Origin: Actinostola sp. cb2023 | Lineage: Eukaryota; Cnidaria; Anthozoa; Actiniaria; Actinostolidae | DNA: 64,000 nucleotides | NCBI GenBank assembly: GCA_033675265.1 | Contig: JAUJYZ010000097.1 | Coordinates: 35,001-99,000, forward strand | Reading direction: 5' to 3' | In this document: piece after piece, positions 1 to 9,380 of the stretch | Numbering within the stretch: position 1 is the first letter of the stretch | Layout of the letters: each line of letters opens with the position of its first letter | Notes under the pieces: generated by a model | Told to the model about the DNA's origin: nothing | Databases searched by the model: none | Seen by the model: the letters and a program-made list of their open reading frames with translations, nothing else | Position numbers and translations under genes: made by a program

Positions 1-366
1 GAGTAACCAAACACAGTACTGTACAACAAGTGAGTATAACCAAACACAGTACTATACAACAAGTGAATAACCAAACACAGTACTGTACAACAAGTGAATA
101 ACCAAACACAGTACTGTACAACAAGTGAGTAACCATACACAGTACTGTACAACAAGTGAGTAACCATACACAGTACTATACAACAAGTGAGTAACCAAAC
201 ACAGTACTGTACAACAAGTGAGTAACCAAACACAGTACTGTACAACAAGTGAGTAACCAAACACAGTACTGTACAACAAGTGAGTAACCAAACACAGTAC
301 TGTACAACAAGTGAGTAACCAAACACAGTACTGTACAACAACTGAGTAACCAAACACAGTACTATT
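1..366. repeat. 31-bp minisatellite
   Basis: About twelve head-to-tail copies of a 31-bp unit built around CAAACACAGTACTGTACAAC and ending GTGAGTAAC. Copies differ by single substitutions and small indels. The array runs off the left edge. The 105-codon open frame on the minus strand is only the repeat read through and is not a gene. Confidence 0.9.
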
Positions 367-411
367 CAATTAGATAGATAAACCTTTACTTAAGATGGAT
401 AAGCCGGTCTA

Positions 412-592
412 AAGCCGAATCTACACAGCAAATTTGCCTTGACAAGTTTTCCTTCTCAAGGAAAACTTGCTCGTGTAGATAACAAAAAAATTGTCAATGT
501 TTCCTTGTCAAGGAAAAAACTTGCTCGTGTAGATAACAAAAAATTGTCAATTTTTCCTTGTCAAGGAAAAATTGTTTGTGTAGATGCGGCTT
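412..592. mobile_element. Small TIR element with palindromic tandem core
   Basis: Starts AAGCCGAATCTACAC and ends with the inverse GTGTAGATGCGGCTT. Between these lie about two and a half copies of a roughly 55-bp unit containing CCTTGTCAAGG and CTTGCTCGTGTAGATAAC. The same ends and core occur at 23318-23600, and the same core forms the large array at 9381-13735. The right end lies only 20 bp before the splice acceptor of the receptor exon at 613. Confidence 0.75.
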
Positions 593-612
593 AATTCTCT
601 CTCGGTTTCCAG

Positions 613-2004
613 CGGAGACGAAGCAGTTTCCCAAGCAGGATTCACGGAGAAGTTCAAGACCTACGTCTCGGTGGAAAGCTCTGGAAAGTGTACTTGGAGT
701 TCTCCTGCTACTTTCAAGAGTTTATGTAACATGGACATAACCAACTTCCCTTTCGATTCACAAACGTGTGATGTGACATTTGGTTCCTGGACGTACGACG
801 ATAGGTTAATGTCCATGCAACAGATGGATGCCAAGTACGACCAAGCAGGTATGAAGCAAACATTATCCCACCAAGACTAGAGTGACAAGTATTATAGCAT
901 GACCAATGCGCGCAACGGAAGTGCTAATGATACCGTTGTCATCCAGAACCGGAAGTGACGTTTTCTTTTGTACATAAATAATAGTAGGGCATAGTAACAA
1001 GTAGTATAGCATGACAAATGCGCGCAACGGAAGTGTTAATGATACCGTTGTCATCCAGAACCGGAAGTGACGTGTTCTTATGTATTAAATAATAGTAGGG
1101 CATAGTGTGAGAGGTGAAGTTGTATATTACTCGTTAGTTTGCCAGGGTTTTTTTTAGAGCCAAGGTGCGCAGCACCGGAAGCTTTCTTTTCCCCAGCTGC
1201 TTTTGACAAATTCAGTGTTTGGTGTTTGATTTCTTCTCTGAAGCGTGAATAAACTCCCAGATGATCTTACTACATGTTTTACAACCTCCAGATAAATATC
1301 TCTCGAATGGTGACTGGAATGTACGAAGCGTGTCGATCAAAAATCGACTGATGACATACCGTTGCTGCAAATACCCCTTCTCTGACGTCACGTACACCTT
1401 TGTTCTGGACAGAAAGCCAGGCTACCACGTGCTGTACCTCATCGTACCTTGCGTCATCATCTCATTTGTGGCGCTGACGACCTTTTATCTGCCCCCTGAT
1501 TGTGGCGAAAGAGTTGGTATGAGCGTAACTGCTCTCTTGGCAATGACAATGTACTTGTTGATCGTATCAGACATTCTTCCAGAGACTTCAGACTTCGTTC
1601 CAAGATTGGGGCTGTATTACATGGTAGTGATGGGCGAGATAGCCTTGATATTGGCAGCAACAGCGATTACACTGCGCTGTCACTACTCACGAAGCAAGCC
1701 GCCAAGATTCCTTTTGCGATTCAGGAGGCAACACAAAGCTGCCGTCAAACCGAAGCGGCTCTCAAACGCTGTCCTTGCGGTGGTCGACCTGTTTGCTGAC
1801 TCAAAAGAAATCTTTAAATCTTTCCCAACGTTTGAATCTGAAAAAAATGCTGACGACACTCAATCTGACGAAAACGACAAAGACTCTTGGGCGGAATGTT
1901 GGAAAGACTTCGCTCGACGTTTGGATATTATTTTTCTTGTTCTGTTTTCAATCTTGTTCCTGACTTCTACTCTTACTATACTGCTTTTAAGGAAAGCAGA
2001 TTGA
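613..2004 (+). CDS. Nicotinic acetylcholine receptor-like Cys-loop channel subunit, last two exons
   Basis: 3' part of a pentameric ligand-gated ion channel subunit of the plasma membrane. Exons are 613-848 and 1292-2004; the phase-1 intron joins G|AT to give Asp. The first exon carries the Cys-loop (C-NMDITNFPFDSQT-C) and the WTYD motif of the extracellular domain. The second carries loop C with the vicinal cysteine pair YRCCKYPF, typical of nicotinic alpha-type subunits, then TM1 (YHVLYLIVPCVIISF), TM2 preceded by GER, TM3, a long cytoplasmic loop and TM4 before the stop. The GER at the TM2 inner end resembles the GEK/GER of cation-selective members. Signal peptide and first binding loops must lie to the left of the window. 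Seen: all motifs and splice sites. Inferred: acetylcholine as ligand; the family has many orphan members in cnidarians. Confidence 0.88.
897..1110. repeat. Two tandem 113-bp copies inside the receptor intron
   Basis: A unit starting near AATGCGCGCAACGGAAGTG is present at about 906 and 1019, and includes GATACCGTTGTCATCCAGAA and an AATAATAGTAGGGCATAGT tail. The same paired arrangement occurs before the duplicated exon at about 3055-3230. Confidence 0.8.
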
Positions 2005-2076
2005 ATGGATATGCCTCTTGCCATATACTTGCCATCAGACCATGACAGGGAAATAGTGGATGATGATAATGATGTA

Positions 2077-2519
2077 CAGGAGCCCATTATTAGGAGCATA
2101 TGCATCCATGTAGCATTAAAATCTGTCACGGCGTTTGAACAAGTTTGGCTATTTTTATAACACGAAATTGACCAATCACTGTTGCAGCAAATAAAACGAG
2201 TTACAACATATAAAACGAGTTGCTGCAAATAAAACGAGTTGCTACAAATGAAACGAGTTGCTACAAATAAAACGAGTTGCTACAAATAAAACGAGTTGCT
2301 ACAAATAAAACGAGTTGCTGCAAATAAAACGAGTTGCTACAAATAAAACGAGTTGCTACAAATAAAACGAGTTGCTACAAATAAAACGAGTTGCAGCAAA
2401 TAAAACGAGTTGCTGCAAATAAAACGAGTTGCTGCAAATAAAACGAGTTCCAACAAATAAAACGAGTTGCTGCAAATAAAACGAGTTGCTACAAATAGAA
2501 CGAGTTGCTACAAATAAAT
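2077..2519. mobile_element. One-ended copy of MITE family with 19-bp minisatellite core
   Basis: Starts with CAGGAGCCCATTATTAGGAG and the conserved flank ending TTGACCAATCACTGTTGC, followed from about 2192 by about 17 copies of a 19-bp unit (AAATAAAACGAGTTGCTAC and variants). The opposite terminal repeat seen in the complete copy at 20949-21811 is missing. It follows the receptor stop codon by about 70 bp, so it may lie in the 3' UTR. Confidence 0.8.
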
Positions 2520-2529
2520 AAATATATTT

Positions 2530-2830
2530 ATATTTATATTTATGTAAGTTTCGATAGGTTTAGTTAGATATTCAACGAGTAACAGCTTTCCAAACATCTT
2601 AAAAATTACAAAGAAATGTATGGTTACGGGGGACAAGTGTTTCCCGTAACCATACATTTCTTTGTAAGGAATGTCTGCTACTTGTCCATGCAAACCCTAT
2701 CAAACTCCTGAAACTTACTAATTCTGATATGCTCTTTCTTGTGATGGGGTTCATTTCTTAATTAGATTAATTCTAAAAACTCGTTCCCAGTGCTCCACTC
2801 GTTTTTGAAATGGCTAATTAAGTATTGCCA
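2530..2830. mobile_element. Truncated MITE with internal hairpin
   Basis: Related to the complete element at 33865-34249. It contains a strong hairpin at about 2607-2667 (ACAAAGAAATGTATGGTTAC and its inverse) and the right terminal segment ending near CTCGTTCCCAGTGCTCCACTC. The left terminal repeat has been replaced by the 19-bp array. A second copy lies at 4985-5270. Confidence 0.7.
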
Positions 2831-3018
2831 TGTGAGGGGCGTGGTTGCTATCAAAGTACGTTGACGCGGTGATCTGGTTATCGGGTATTTCTTTACTTTC
2901 TATGTTTATTCCGAGGTCAGCAGGAGTGGCTGGAAATATAAGATAGTTGTTGATAGTTGATTATAGAATCATTAAAACTTCAAATCAAATGCAAATAGCA
3001 ATAAAAAGTTTTATTTTT

Positions 3019-3052
<34 letters not shown>

Positions 3053-3417
3053 GATAATAACCGTTGTCATACAGAACCGGAAGTGACGTTTTCTTATGTA
3101 TTAAATAATAGTAGGGCATAGTGACAAGTAGTATAGCATGACCAATGCGCGCAACGGAAGTGCTAATGATACCGTTGTCATCCAGAACCGGAAGTGACGT
3201 TTTCTTATGTATTAAATAATAGTAGGGCATAGTGTGAGAGGTGAAGTAGTATATTACTCGTTATTTTGCCAGGGTTTTTTTAGAGCCAAGGTGCGAAACA
3301 CCGGAAGCTTTCTTTTCCCCAGCTGCTTTTGACAAATTCAGTGTTTGGTGTTTGATTTCTTCTCTGAAGCGTGAATAAACTCCCAGATGATCTTACTACA
3401 TGTTCTACAACCTCCAG

Positions 3418-4131
3418 ATAAATATCTCTCGAATGGTGACTGGAATGTACGAAGCGTGTCGATCAAAAATCGACTGATGAAATACAGTTGCTGCAAATAC
3501 CCCTTCTCTGACGTCACGTACACCTTTGTTCTGGACAGAAAGCCAGGCTACCACGTGCTGTACCTCATCGTACCTTGCGTCATCATCTCATTTGTGGCGC
3601 TGACGACCTTTTATCTACCCCCTGATTGTGGCGAAAGAGTTGGTATGAGCTTAACTGCTCTCTTGGCAATGACAATGTACTTGTTGATCGTATCAGACAT
3701 TCTTCCAGAGACTTCAGACTTCGTTCCAAGATTGGGGCTCTATTACATGGTAGTGATGGGCGAGATAGCCTTGATATTGGCAGCAACAGCGATTACACTG
3801 CGCTGTCACTACTCACGAAGCAAGCCGCCAAGATTCCTTTTGCGATTCAGGAGGCAACACAAAGCTGCTGTCAAACCGAAGCGGCTCTCAAACGCTGTCC
3901 TTGCGGTGGTCGACCTGTTTGCTGACTCAAAAGAAATCTTTAAATCTTTCCCAACGATTGAATCTGAAAAAAAATGCTGACGACACTCAATCTGACGAAA
4001 ACGACAAAGACTCTTGGGCGGAATGTTGGAAAGACTTCGCTCGACGTTTGGATATTATTTTTCTTGTTCTGTTTTCAATCTTGTTCCTGACTTCTACTCT
4101 TACTATACTGCTTTTAAGGAAAGCAGATTGA
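3418..4131 (+). pseudogene. Duplicated last exon of the Cys-loop receptor, frameshifted
   Basis: Second copy of the terminal exon (loop C, TM1-TM4). The acceptor at 3416-3417 is intact. Eight adenines at 3967-3974 replace the seven at 1841-1847, shifting the frame so that a stop appears at 3978-3980, before TM4; the original frame reopens through to 4131. Only a few amino acids differ from copy 1, for example YRCC to YSCC beside the vicinal cysteines and a Val to Leu in TM2. No copy of the preceding Cys-loop exon is present, so it cannot encode a receptor alone. It could be an alternative terminal exon, a young pseudogene, or an intact exon with a homopolymer sequencing error. Confidence 0.8.
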
Positions 4132-4203
4132 ATGGATATGCCTCTTGCCATATACTTGCCATCAGACCATGACAGGGAAATAGTGGATGATGATAATGAT
4201 GTA

Positions 4204-4975
4204 CAGGAGCCCATTATTAGGAGCATATGCATCCATGTAGCATTAAAATCTGTCACGGCGTTTGAACAAGTTTGGCTATTTTTATAACACGAAATTGACC
4301 AATCACTGTTGCAGCAAATAAAACGAGTTACAACATATAGAACGAGTTGCTGCAAATAAAACGAGTTGCTACAAATGAAACGAGTTGCTACAAATAATAT
4401 AAAACGAGTTGCTACAAATAAAACGAGTTGCTACAAATAAAACGAGTTGCTACAAATAAAACGAGTTGCTGCAAATAAAACGAGTTGCTACAAATAAAAC
4501 GAGCTGCTACAAATAAAACGAGTTGCTACAAATAAAACGAGTTGCAGCAAATAAAACGAGTTGCTGCAAATAAAACGAGTTGCTGCAAATAAAACGAGTT
4601 GCCGCAAATAAAACGAGTTCCAAGAAATAAAACGAGTTGCTACAAATAAAACGAGTTGCTACAAATAAAGCGAGTTGTTACAAATGAAACGAGTTGCAGC
4701 AAATGAAACGAGTTCCAACAAATAAAACGAGTTGCTGCAAATAAAACGAGTTGTTGCAAATAAAACGAGTTGCTGCAAATAAAACGAGTTGCTGCAAATA
4801 AAACGAGTTGCTACAAATAAAACGAGTTGCTGCAAATAAAACGAGTTGTTGCAAATAAAACGAGTTGTTGCAAATAAAACGAGTTGCTGCAAATAAAACG
4901 AGTTGCTGCAAATAAAACGAGTTGCAACAAATAAAACGAGTTGCTACAAATAGAACGAGTTGCTACAAATAAATA
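4204..4975. mobile_element. One-ended copy of 19-bp-core MITE, expanded
   Basis: Same element as at 2077, duplicated with the receptor exon, with the core grown to about 33 copies of the 19-bp unit from 4319. Because 19 is not a multiple of three, all frames cycle and long false open frames rich in FICSNSFYLQQ appear on the minus strand. Confidence 0.85.
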
Positions 4976-4984
4976 AATAAATTG

Positions 4985-5270
4985 ATATTTATGTAAGTTT
5001 CGATAGATTTAGTTAGATATTGAACGAGTAACAGCTTTCCAAACATCTAAAAAATTACAAAGAAATGTATGGTTACGTAACCATACATTTCTTTGTAAGG
5101 AATGTCTGCAGTTCATTTGCTACTTGTCCAAACCCTATCAAACTCCTGAAACTTACTAATTCTGATATGCTCTTTCTTGTGATGGGGTTCATTTCTTAAT
5201 TAGATTAATTCTAAAAACTCGTTCCCAGTCCTCCACTCGTTTTTGAAATGGCTAATAAAGTATTGCCATG
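4985..5270. mobile_element. Truncated hairpin MITE, second copy
   Basis: Duplicate of the fragment at 2530-2830, with the hairpin loop shortened so that the two GTATGGTTACGTAACCATAC arms meet directly at about 5067-5090. Confidence 0.7.
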
Positions 5271-5423
5271 TGAGGGGCGTGGTTGCTATCAAAGTACGTT
5301 GACGCTGTAATCTGGTTATCGGGTATTTCTTTGCTTTCTATGTTTATTCCAAGGTCAGCAGGAGTGGCTGGAAATATAAGATAGTTGTTGATAGTTGATT
5401 ATAGAATCATTAAAACTTCAAAT

Positions 5424-5778
5424 GGCATGCAATAATAATAAATAATAATAATAATTATTAATACAAATTTAAATTTAAAAAATATAAAACTTCAAACCGT
5501 TCTTCACATGATATTTGGAGGCTGTGAGCCAAAATAACAATTGCTTCATATAAACTGTTTGAATGAAAGTTCCGTTTCGATTGATACACGCTGATGAGGC
5601 ATAGAGGATATTACACGGTGGCGCGAAGATATGAAGCGTGAAATACTAATGTTATTATTAATCTCATTATTATTATTATTATTATCATCATTATTATTAT
5701 ATTTATATTTTATTTATTATTATTATATTTTCGAGTTCAAGTAGTCAATTGTAAATTACCTACATGTAGTGAGATTTG
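5424..5778. other. AT-rich gap with (ATT)n microsatellites
   Basis: No coding evidence on either strand. ATT/AAT trinucleotide tracts occur at about 5430-5455, 5650-5700 and 5710-5735. Confidence 0.6.
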
Positions 5779-6104
5779 CAATTGCCCTATACCACTATGA
5801 CGTCAAATCAAAACAATATATTGTTTAAACGCTAAGGATCATGGTCGCTAGAGGGGGACAAAACAGCAACAACACAAAGGATTTCGCAAATAAATGTATT
5901 TTATATACGGTCTGAAAGCGATAAAAGTTACCAAACACAGTAAATATTGTGGGAAAAGTATCGATGAATATAATATCTGGAAACTAGCCAATTTGAAATC
6001 AAGCGAACCTCAGCTGAGCAGATTTAGTTCAAAATTCTATTGTTCTTCACGATTCTGTCCCCCTCATAAATAAGCCGTTACGTCATAGTGGTATAGGGCA
6101 ATTG
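5779..6104. mobile_element. MITE, 326 bp
   Basis: Terminal inverted repeats of about 24 bp: CAATTGCCCTATACCACTAT followed by GACGT at the left, the inverse at the right. The interior is non-coding. Confidence 0.75.
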
Positions 6105-6172
6105 TTTGTGTAAAAAATACATGAAATAAAGTTTCCATTATTATCATTATTATCATTATATTATTATTATTA

Positions 6173-6327
6173 CAGCCTTTTGCATAAATTCTGTCTCGAC
6201 CAAGTATATCAGTATATCACTATATACCCGAAGATTTATACTATCAAATGAATGTGAAAATAACGCTTGTGTGTAGCTTGTATCGTATTGATATACTTGG
6301 TCGCGACATAATTTTTGCAAAAGGCTG
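6173..6327. mobile_element. Tc1/mariner-type MITE, 155 bp
   Basis: TA dinucleotides flank inverted ends CAGCCTTTTGC...GCAAAAGGCTG. The inverted repeats continue through CGACCAAGTATATCA for about 40 bp per arm. The TA duplication fits the Tc1/mariner superfamily. Confidence 0.78.
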
Positions 6328-6329
6328 TA

Positions 6330-7230
6330 TTGTTATCATTATTATTATATTATTATTATTATCATTTGATAAATACCACGAGTGATATTTCAAAATTGTT
6401 AACAAAATTTCACGAGCCGTAGGCGAGTATTTTTGCCAAAGAACTACAGTAGGGAACTATTTCAGAAAATAGTGCTCACACCTTGGTCAGTTAACGGAAC
6501 TAAATATGGACATCGCAGCGCGTGACTAAAACTGTGTTTGGTATCAAGTCGATTTGCTCTAACTTCTAAATTGGTGATAATCGTGTAAATATAGCCAATA
6601 ACTAAAGTTCAATAGTTAATGAACATATGTAATGAATCTATGCTTCACTACGCATAATTTAAATAATTATTGGATGAGGTTTTGATGAAATCCGTAATTA
6701 TCAATGTAGAGGTAAGTACGGCTGAGGCCAATAATATTTGCCGAAAGCAATCCATGAACAACAACAAATTAAAAAATGAATGAGGATTGAAATGGCAGCA
6801 CTGTAGTAACCTACAGATAACGGTCAATCCTTCATATATGGTACATTTTTATTATGTATGCCTCGTTCTATCATATTTATATCGTATTTTAGCATCTCAT
6901 AGTAAGCAAAACATTAAGAATGTACCTAAAAATAAGGATTATTGTACATAGACAATGTACTATGGACCACCATAATGTACCATATATGAAGTCCTTACCC
7001 AGATAACAACCAATCCGCTGACCTCCGCAGGCTCGTTTTTGCAGGTAACTGCCTGCAGATAACCGCCAGACCGCTGAAATATCGCTGGCGCACACTGATA
7101 GTTAGAATTATCTGTAGGCTCTCGACCAATAAGAATACAGATACTGAGTACAATGTATAATAACAACATTTAGTGTATTCGGGGCACGCCAAGTTTCAAC
7201 ACTAACAGCACGTTTAATTTCAAACGTTTA
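6330..7230. other. No gene recognised
   Basis: AT-rich sequence. Short overlapping open frames at 6889-7192 on the minus strand have no recognisable motif and no splice support. Confidence 0.5.
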
Positions 7231-7478
7231 ATACTCCAGTTTCGAGTTGTTTACGCACCGCTGTACTCCTTGACAAAAGACGCGTTTGCTCAGCCTTAGC
7301 CTCAATCCAGAGAATAACCAGTGGAATTAAAAATGGTTTCTATATTGTTGAATGTCAACACTTTTTCGCGTTCTCGTTGGTATTTGTGAATAATTTACAC
7401 TGAATTGAGGCTAAGGCTGAGCAAATGCGTCTTTTGTCAAGGAGTACAGCGGTATCTACCAACTCGAAACTGGAGTAT
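7231..7478. mobile_element. MITE with 75-bp inverted arms
   Basis: Left arm ATACTCCAGTTTCGAGTTG through GCTCAGCCTTAGCCTCAAT (to about 7310) is repeated inverted at about 7398-7478. The middle of about 90 bp is unique. Confidence 0.8.
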
Positions 7479-7590
7479 TTCAATACACAGTTAAAAAAAC
7501 TATTTTGCCGACGCTTTCCGCTTGTGATATATTGGCGAATTTTTGACGACTTCGGTGTGTTTTTACGTATGCCCTCGTAGACAAACTAAT

Positions 7591-8448
7591 GCCCCGTTCA
7601 CACCGAGGCTAAAACATGTTTTAAACTGGTTTAACTAAACAGGTTTAGAAAATTATCTACAAACGCCGTGCAAACTTTGGCACAAAACTGCTGGTAAACC
7701 GTCCTTTGTGTTGCATGGTATAAATACCAGATAGTTTGATTCTTGTGAAATTAGATGCTCTCAGATTATAGAAGCTAAAAAAAACAGTTTAACTAAACAA
7801 GTTTAGGTGTGAATAGACCTTTTCACGGATCGACCGGAAGTAGCTGAACGGAGTGCATTCTGGTCTAGATTCGGCACAAACACGACAATCAAGGCGCCAT
7901 ATGGGCTGCAATAATGACACGAAATACTCCTGACATGTGGCATAACGGACCCATCTAACATTAGTAAAATATAGTAATCTCTAGTAACTACATCATACGG
8001 TCTACCACGTATAATTTTCATTTTATGCTATTCAAATTGCCGTTATACACAAAGAAACCAAGAAAAATAATAAAACGAACCTTTCTCGATATCTCGTGTC
8101 ATTATTGCAGCCCATCACGGTATATCGAGGCATGATGAAGTGAGTTTGTCTATGTTCTTCCGGAGTTCTTCGTTCCAAAATGGCGCTCAGATTGCTGTGT
8201 TTGTGCCAAATATAGTCCACAATGCATTGCGTTCGGCTACTTCCGGTCTATCCGTGAAAAGGCCTATGGAGCATAAGTTTCCTTATCTACAAACGCCGTG
8301 CAAACTTTGGCACAAAACTGCTGGTAAACCGTCCTTTGTGTTGCATAGCATAACTACCAGATAGTTTGATTGTTGTGAATTTAGATGCTCTCAGACTATA
8401 GAAGCTAAAAAAATCAGTTTAACTAAACAAGTTTAGGTGTGAATGGGG
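7591..8448. mobile_element. Two copies of a MITE flanking a nested MITE
   Basis: Outer ends are GCCCCGTTCACACC and GGTGTGAATGGGG. A 165-bp segment containing CTACAAACGCCGTGCAAACT occurs as a direct repeat at about 7653-7814 and 8285-8440. Between the copies, 7818-8262 is a different element with arms starting CCTTTTCACGGAT and about 85 bp of inverted similarity. The small open frames here belong to these arms. Confidence 0.7.
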
Positions 8449-8572
8449 TATAAGTTTCCTTTGTTTGTAAGCACGATTCAGCTTTTTCAATGTTATTCTA
8501 AATGTGCTGGGATCACGTTCACGTCTAGAGACATGACATACAACACGTCTACAGTTATAATGAACAAACGTA

Positions 8573-8851
8573 TAGAGCGCAAGCACTAAAACCATGAAAT
8601 AACATCAAAGTTGTTACTGCCAAATAGTTTTTATTTAGCGACTATTTAGCTATACTATCATCCAACCATAACCATGATCTTGAATAAAGGCTTCTGATCA
8701 GTAAAGTCATGATGAACAGCAAGTCTCTTGTGTATTGGAATCTAAAAAAGAATGTTCTGGTTGGATGATAGCGACTAAATAGTCGCTAAATAAAAACTAT
8801 TACGCAGTAACAACTTTGATTTTGTTTCATGGATTTAGTGCTTGCGCTCTA
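8573..8851. mobile_element. MITE with about 100-bp inverted arms
   Basis: TAGAGCGCAAGCACTAAA...GTTGTTACTG and AGTCGCTAAATAAAAACTA on the left reappear inverted on the right, ending GTGCTTGCGCTCTA. It is foldback-like and non-coding. Confidence 0.78.
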
Positions 8852-9380
8852 ACGTGATCCGAGCTCCTTTGGAGTTTTTATTGTCACTATATATATCATT
8901 GTTAATTTGTACATGTATAATTTTCTCTAACACATCACAGGCGCCTCAGATAATACACTTACGCTAAATATGTTTCTGAATTTTTATTTTTTATTTTTAC
9001 GGATGGAAAATGTAAAATAAACTTGAACTTAACCCGTGCCGAAAACGCTCGTTCTCTTTAGTGTGTGCATTTGTATGATCTTTGTGGATATGAGCGACAA
9101 AACATTGCCCCAACAAAATCTAGAACCTCAACGCATGCGCTGTAGGCACGCTGGCGATAGAAAAAAAACCCGGCATTTTATAACTATGGCATTCCACAGG
9201 AAGCCCGAGTACTATAACTGTACGATGGCCGCGTCGTTCAATGATGAATTTGAACTTCAAAAATAAATGGCGGCAAATTACAATTCAATATAAGTTTATT
9301 TCTTTGTTCTTCCAAATTACAAATTATCACCCTTAAACAAATATACGTATATTTTATCACTCGTATTTTAACAGTAGTAA
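8852..9380. other. No gene recognised
   Basis: A 76-codon open frame at 9036-9266 has no recognisable domain or convincing gene structure. The rest is AT-rich. Confidence 0.5.

Larger units (their letters stand above)
3055..5423 (+). repeat. Tandem segmental duplication of the receptor 3' end
   Basis: Copy of roughly 940-2990, including part of the intron, the acceptor, the last exon, the 19-bp array element, the hairpin MITE and the following unique-looking 150 bp. The offset is 2126 bp at the acceptor and grows to about 2440 bp at the end because the 19-bp array is longer here. Identity is very high, so the event is recent. An (AAT)n microsatellite sits at both junctions (about 3020-3052 and 5425-5460). 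Confidence 0.85.

Noticed and set aside
4659..4911. Minus-strand open frames rich in FICSNSFYLQQLVLFAATR, also at 21108-21832
   Set aside because: These are the 19-bp minisatellite read in cycling frames; no gene structure.
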